Shown piece by piece: positions 21,435 to 28,800 of a stretch of 39,082 nucleotides of DNA. The stretch comes from an uncultured Bacteroidales bacterium (GTDB lineage Bacteria > Bacteroidota > Bacteroidia > Bacteroidales > UBA4417): positions 1 to 39,082 of the forward strand of contig CAIPFN010000065.1 in the NCBI GenBank assembly GCA_903864265.1. The letters are read 5' to 3'. Positions within the stretch are counted from its first letter, which is position 1. Each line of letters opens with the position of its first letter. Under the pieces are notes generated by a model. That model was not told the origin of the DNA. It worked only from the letters and a program-made list of their open reading frames with translations, and ran no database searches. The position numbers were made by a program, and so were the translations under genes.

Positions 21435-22559
21435 TTATGGTTTAACAGGCAGCAAACCAGGAGCCGGCATTGTTGCACCAGCATTGATGGTTGGTCTTGG
21501 TTTGAGGGTTTGTGTTGCAATATCATTGGCGAAAAGATCGACCCATGGACAAACGGCTGGTGGTCCGCCACCGGCAACGGTATGAACGTCACCCAGCTGA
21601 TCAGCAGGAGGTGCGCTTAAATTGGTTAGCCCATCCACGGCCAGTGCAACCGGTTCGTCAGCAAGACCTTCGTAGTTTACGGTAGTGCTGTGATCCAGAG
21701 TTACCCGTACATAAAGGGACTCTCCTGCAGCGCCTACAAAGCCCGATGGGTCAGCAACGGTATATACATCAGCTGATGCCCATATCCCGGCTGCCAGTGT
21801 CATGGCATGAGGCGTAGTGAAGTTTTTATCGGTAGCCCATTCAACGGTTACTGTTTCTTCGGCATCAACTCCTGTTAAAGTGAAACTGGGTTTCCATGAA
21901 CCGCTGAAATTGGCTGCAACTACTTCATAGAACATGTAGTCAGTTCCGAAGTCGTAAATGACTCCTTCGGGTGCGGTTGCATCATACTGGGCATCGACTA
22001 TGTCGTGAATACATTTGTCGAGGTTTACGCCATAGCCGGCAACCAGCGTTCCTGCTGTGTTGGGAGTAGCACCGTTGAGAAGGTTGGCAATGTCGAGGGT
22101 AAAGGCGTTTTGTGGTAGAATTTTATACACTTTCATGTTTTGCGAAATACAGGCATCAGGTGTTGATGCCGTGTTTCTTACCTGGATTACAACGAAAACG
22201 GGGTTTGCAGGATTGTATGCAAAACTCTTCCATGTAATTGAAACGGTGTTGGTTCCGGTAGCAGCATTATTGTATCCGGTACCTGTAGCTGCTACAATAG
22301 CACTTGCAGGTGTGATTTCCCGGTTGGCGGTGAGCACCCCGGCATTGATGAAGTGCTGATCCTGGGTTACAAACCAGGTGTACTCCTTTGTGCCGGCGGG
22401 TGTGGGAACCGTTACTTCGTAGGTATAAGGCGCTCCTGCGATAGGATGTAAGGCATCTGCGGTAAGGCAGGTAACAGGGCGGGGAGCAAGCTGCCCGTAA
22501 GCAGTTGAGAAGCTAATGGCGATAAGTACCATGATCAGAATAAAAAGTTGCTTTTTCAT
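21435..22559 (-). CDS. Secreted protein of unknown function, 374 aa, PKD-like N-terminal region (copy 1)
   Basis: Signal peptide MKKQLFILIMVLIAISFSTAYGQ; EYTWFVTQDQHFINAGVL...SITWKSFAYNPANPVFVVIQVRNTASTPDACISQNMKVYKI; ends TLKPRPTINAGATMPAPGLLPVKP. Strongly conserved paralogue at 37985-39082. Confidence 0.88.
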   Translation of the reverse strand: MKKQLFILIMVLIAISFSTAYGQLAPRPVTCLTADALHPIAGAPYTYEVTVPTPAGTKEYTWFVTQDQHFINAGVLTANREITPASAIVAATGTGYNNAATGTNTVSITWKSFAYNPANPVFVVIQVRNTASTPDACISQNMKVYKILPQNAFTLDIANLLNGATPNTAGTLVAGYGVNLDKCIHDIVDAQYDATAPEGVIYDFGTDYMFYEVVAANFSGSWKPSFTLTGVDAEETVTVEWATDKNFTTPHAMTLAAGIWASADVYTVADPSGFVGAAGESLYVRVTLDHSTTVNYEGLADEPVALAVDGLTNLSAPPADQLGDVHTVAGGGPPAVCPWVDLFANDIATQTLKPRPTINAGATMPAPGLLPVKP

Positions 22560-22884
22560 TTTGTTTAGTTTTTTAAGAGTGAATTGTAAGTTTTGTTAGG
22601 GTTTTAATCCTGGTAAGCATAAGCGTACTTTTTTTAAGAGTTTGTAATTAGTAGATCTACTGTTTGCTGCCTTCAGGCAGACTTTCATCGGCTTTTCGTT
22701 TATTTTCATAGGCGCGTTTATTAGTTAGATACTTCTGGTTTTATGTTTTCGGCCTGGGAAACCCCGGCATAGAGCAGCATTCGGCACTGAATTAGGGTGA
22801 ATGTATCCTGGCAGCAGATGATGTTTTTGCATCAGGCTGAAGTGGATGATCCCGGACTACTGATTGTATTGTGTTCATTTTTTT

Positions 22885-25800
22885 TTAGTTTAATTTGATC
22901 ACATCGGGGCGTGGTTTAACTGTTACGGTGATGGTTTGCGATGGCGAAACATTTCCGTGGCAGTCGGCAACCTGGTACGTGACATGGTGAACCACATTAG
23001 CTGTAATGCTTCCCGGAAAGTGAATATTCACCACATAGGTTGATGGTTGCCCGGTGACATAGGTAGCTGGCAAGGCCGGCAAAAAAGTTCCGTCAGCAAA
23101 ATCGATGCGCCAGCGGATTTCGAAAGCACATCCTGAGGGGCAATTGTCGGTGATGGTTGCAAGGTCAAGATCAAGATCGGTATTCCCGGCCACAAAGAGG
23201 TAATATTCGGGCCGGTTAGGCATTATATCGACGGTAGGATCCCAGTAAGTGGCGCCGTAAATATCCTCCACGCAATAACTTAGATCGGCAGGCACATTGA
23301 ATGTTGGAGCCTGGTTATCAATCACAGTGATGGTTTGCGTACACACATCGGAACCCGAAACATTGGTTGCCGTCCAGGTTATAGTAGTTACGCCTACATT
23401 GAAAGTGTAATTCCCGATGGCCCCTGTGCCGGAACCAATGGTAGCTCCGCTCATCACCCACGACCAGGTTACGGGGTCCCCCGCATTCACAAAGGGTTCC
23501 GCTGGATTAACTACAGCATTGCAGGTATTTGTATTTGAGGATGGAGGATCTGAACAAGTGATATCGGGAGGAACAATGATGGTAATAATCTGGATACAGT
23601 GGGTTACATTTCCGCATTTGTCCTTCAATATAAAAGTGCGATCAACAATGATGGGTGAAATTCCTGATTGGGTGTCGCTATATGTGTAAGACTCAATTTT
23701 GCAATTGTCGGTGGCAAGGCCTCCTTCGTTGTTATATTGAGTTTCAGTAATACTTACCGGGGATTCTGAATATACTAAGGGGAGAATTACGGAAACATTT
23801 GTACCGCTTATTATTTTGTCGGGCGGACAGTTAATGATGACGGGAGCTATATTATCATCCACCATAAATGATTCTTCGGCAATCGAGCTGCAGCCAAAAG
23901 CGTCTGTTACTTCAAGGTAGAGTTCGAAAGGGTTTCCACAAGTATTACCCGTAGTTATGTTAGTGTTAATTGCATTGGTAACTCCTGAAATACTCCCGTT
24001 TCCTGAAATGGACCATGCATACGAAGCCATGGCAGAATTTCCAGTATAAATATTGCCGGTTGTTCCTGCACAAACAGGGTTACTCCCGCTAATGACGCTT
24101 ATCGGTAATGGTTGTACTACTACGGTAATGGCCGAATTGAGCGTGCGCTGGCAACCCGTAATGTCAGTTACACTTACCAGGTTATATACATAGGTTCCCA
24201 GGTTGATGGTAGGCGCAAATACAATTGCAGTATTGTTGATGCCGTATGTAGTGATAGTCTGGTTGGATCCACCGTTTATACTATAGGTAAATGTATAGGG
24301 AACAGTTCCACCACTTGCAGTAAATGCAATGAGCGGTGAGGCTCCATACTGGCAGCAGTTTCCTCCGCCATTAACTGTAGCCATAGGTGCAGGAATCACG
24401 GTTAAGTAAAACTGTTTGGTTTGTGGTGTACAACCATAGGAATCGTGCATAGTCAGGTAGTATATCCCTTGTCCCGCTAAAGAGATGTTGGTGATTATAG
24501 GATCCTGCAACGTTGAAGTAAATCCGTTAGGCCCTGTCCAGTTTGTGTGGTATGGTGGCATGCCTCCGGTAATATTGGCATTAAGTTGGACATTCATCCC
24601 CTCGCATATCACATTGGTTCCATTGTTAGCTGAAGGGCTGAAAGAATAAGGCACAGGTGATAAAGTTCCAAAGGAAATATCATCCAGGCCAAAATCATTC
24701 CCTCCGGCAGCCGTTTCGAGGTCAATAATCCGTAAAGTAGCTGATGTGGCTGCACCCGAATTCCATGTCCCATAAAATCTGTCTTTGATCAGCCAGGGGT
24801 TATTCACAATATCAACGCCCGCAGTCAGGGTAGCAATAGTTCCTACCTGAACTCCATTTACTTCGAACCTCAGCTTTGCAAATGGGGCAACATTGTTCAG
24901 ACTCATTGCCCATGCCGAAAAATAATAATCGGTATTAGGGGTAATGGATAAAATTTCTTGCCATACGGTAGGCTGGGGTGCATACTTTGCGCCGTTTACT
25001 ATCATGAAGTTGGCATTACCGATGCCTGTTCCTGAGGTATGGTCGTAGCCCCAGAAGTTTGGGTGAGTGAATTGGGCGTTATTGTAAACTGAATATTCGC
25101 TTTCAGGTGCAATGAGTCCGTTAGCTGCAGGGTCATAATCATAGCCGGAAGTAAAACCGGTGTTCCCGGCTGTGAATGTGCCATTCGAAACCAGTTCATT
25201 CGAAACATTTAAATTAGCTGTTGTTGAACATCCATTCGCCCCGGTTACTATTACCGAATAGGGCCCGGCAATATCTATCACTATTACCTGTGTGGTAAGT
25301 CCGTTGCTCCAAAGGTATGTTCCTCCTCCTGTTGCTGTTAATTGTATCTTCCCGGAAATGGCACAATAATCTGCAGTTATGGAAGCCACAGGCAGTGGTA
25401 ACGAAGTTACACTGACAGAAGCTGAATTGGAGCAACCGGTTAACGGGTTGGTATAGCTGGCTGTATAGGAAGTAGTTACAACCTGACTGACATTGATGGG
25501 GTCGGCAACTGAAGCAGTATAACCCGCAGGGTTTGATGTCCAGTTGATCGTTGGAATCGCGGAAGGTGTTCCCGTAAGGCTCACATTATCAATAGCCCAA
25601 TACCTTCCCCTGTTCGATCCGCAGTAATAGCTGAACCTAAACTGGAAAGTTGTTGAATTGATATAGGCTGATCCAAGATTGAGTATCTCATTCTGAAACG
25701 AAGAAGGTGTTCCTATGTCAACTGTATTGTAGATTATAACCTGGGTCCATGTAGCCCCATTGTTCGTGGAAACTTCAACCTTTGCGAATTCGCCTGTAGT

Positions 25801-28800
25801 GCTGTTAAAATCATAATAGTGCCAAAACGATAACGACAGGCTGGAGTATCCTGCAGTACTCAGTACCGGCGAAACCAGGGTGGTTGCTGTTGTGGTGCCA
25901 TTCTGCGACCTGCTATCCGATAAATAGAACTGGCTGGCGTCGTTAGAATGAAAGGTCTGTGCGTTTGTTATATACCCGTCACCTCTTAAAGTCCAGTCGG
26001 CATTGGCAGGTGTGCCTCCTCCCGATGAATTGGTTCTTGTCCAACTATAGGCGGGGGGGTTAAAGCCTTCGGAGAGGATAAGCGGTGGCGTATTGGCGGA
26101 AGATGTAGAGAAAAGGTTAAACGTGGTCCCGGCACATACTGAACCTACCGAAGAACTGGCTGTTACTGAAGGTTTTGGATTCACCGTTACCGTTATCGTG
26201 AAAGGATTTCCTGTGCACAAACTGACTTGAGATGTTGGCGTGACAACATATTGAACGGTACCGGCCGAAGTATTGCTCGGATTTGTGAGGGTCTGGACGA
26301 TGGCGGTCCCATTCCCGGCTGATGCACCTGTTATTCCCCCGCTTATAGCTCCGATTGTCCACGTAAAATTGCTGGCTACGGAAGCGGTTAATGGAATATT
26401 CGACACTATACCACTGCATATGGCTGCTGAAACAGCATTGGTAACAATCGGTTTTGGGTGTACTGTTACTAATAGGGTTGTTGGATCGCCGGCACAAGGG
26501 CCTGATGCCGACTTCGGAATTACTATATATGCTACTGTGCCGTCAGCGGTATTGCCCGGATTAGTGAGAATTTGATTTATTGCCGTTCCTGCTCCGGCTG
26601 AAGCGCCTGTAATACCGCCAGTTATAGCACCAATCGACCAAATGAATGTGCCGGGCAAAGTAGCAGTTAAAGTAATGCCTGTGGAAGATCCGCTGCAGAT
26701 TCCATAATTTGCAGCACTGGTTACCAAGGGTTCTGGATTTACTGTTACCGTTACCGTGAAAGTATTGCCGGCACATCCGAGTGCGCTGACCGGGGAAATG
26801 GTGTAAACAACATTCACTGGATTTAAAGTTGGATTAGTCCATGCATCATCGGATATACTATTGGCGGCAAAGCCACTGCCTGTTGCAGGTGATCCGGCTG
26901 AGGAAGTTAATCCATTACTCTGAATTGATGTAATGGTATAGGATGCCACCGCGATGCCATTGGTACTCGCGCCCAGTGTAATACCCGCAGGAATATCGCT
27001 GCAAACACCTGTGCTTTGGGCATTAACTAATGGGGAAGGATTTATAGTTACTACTACTGTTGTGGTCGAATTGACACAAACATCGGCTGTTGCCGTAATG
27101 GTATAGGTTACGGTTGATAGGAATGAAGAGGTGTTTGTAATCACTTCGCTAATCACATTTCCTGTTCCGTTTGCCGTAAATGTGGTGCCAGAACCTCCGG
27201 TTAATGCCGCCACCCATGAAAACTGGGTGCCGCTGATATTGCTGGAAAGAACAATGTTGGTGTGTTCTCCGTTACAGATAGTCTGTACTCTGGAGGACGG
27301 ATTAACCGAAACGCTAATGATCTGGTTTGCTATTACCGTAACTGCGTTCAGATTGCTGCAGCCTGTCACGGTAATTGTTTCCTGCAAGTAATATGTGGTA
27401 GTAACAATAGGTGATACTGTGGGGTTTGATGTGACAGAGGTAAATCCGGGGGGTAAGGATGTCCAACTATAGGTATGGCCAGGAATGGACGGGCCCCCGA
27501 TCTGAACACTGGCTCCTGCGCAAATCTCTTTGTTGTTGCCCACAAAGGCAGCGGGAAGCGGATTTACTGTTATTCCAAGCAAGCTCGAAGGACCTGATCC
27601 GCAAATATTTGCAGGGGTCACCTGGACATTCCCGCTGTTGACACCTGTACTCACAGAAATGGAATTCATTCCTTGTCCGCTGTTTATCACCCACCCTGCC
27701 GGTACGACCCAGGTATATGTAATGCCTGCAAAATTTGTCACACTATAGGTTTGTATGCTCCCTTCACAAAATTGTAGATTGCCAAGTATCAATCCAGCTG
27801 AAACCGGAAGGGGTTTGATCGTTATCAACATCGATTTTCCTGTACTGCTTCCGCATGAGTTACCAGGTGTGACCATTATGGAGCCTGAAGTTGCACCAAT
27901 TGTTAGCGTGATTGAATTGGAGCCTTGTCCTGCTGAAATCGAACTCCCTGCCGGGACAGTCCACACATAAGTTACTCCTGCCTGGTAAAGAACACTATAT
28001 ACCTGTATGGAACTTTCACATGGATTGTTATTCCCTGAAATCGGACCGGGATCGGCTGGAATTGCTAAATCCACACTCATAGCCAGCGTTTGCGCCGTGC
28101 CGTTTCCACACAAATTTGAAGGTACAACAACAATGTTCCCGGATAAGGCTCCTGCAGTCACAACAACGGAATTTGTTCCCTGGCCCGAATTGATGATCCA
28201 GCCTGCGGGTACCGACCATGTATAAGTAACTAATGGTATATTAGTCACGCTGTAAGTCAAAGTGCCCGAAACGCAAACTTGCTGATTCCCGATTATTGGG
28301 GACGGTTGTACAGGCACACTGGACCAGGGGTTTACGGCAAACAAGCGGGGAACGCTGCCGCCACAAGCATTTCCGGCAATTACCTGAATGTTGCCAGCGG
28401 CTGCTCCTGCAGTTGTGGTAATTGAATTGGTACCCTGCCCGGCAGTTATAACCCAGCCGGCCGGCACTGACCAGGAATATATAACTCCGACTACGGTTAT
28501 AACAGAATAAATCTGGTTGGATCCTATACAGGGGGCAACCATTCCGCTAATAGGGCCAGATGGAGCAGGGGTTGAATTTAGTATGTTTATGGCCATTGTT
28601 TGGGGTGGGCCATTACCGCAGATATTCGATGGCGTGATCGTGAGGTTTCCCGACAGTATACCGTATTTTATCTGGATAATATTGGTGCCCTGGCCACTCA
28701 AAATAGATGATCCTGCAGGGCCAATCCATGTGTAAGTAACCCCTGGGGGGGGTGGGGGATTCACCATATAATTCTGCGTTGAGTTCTGGCATAAATTGGG

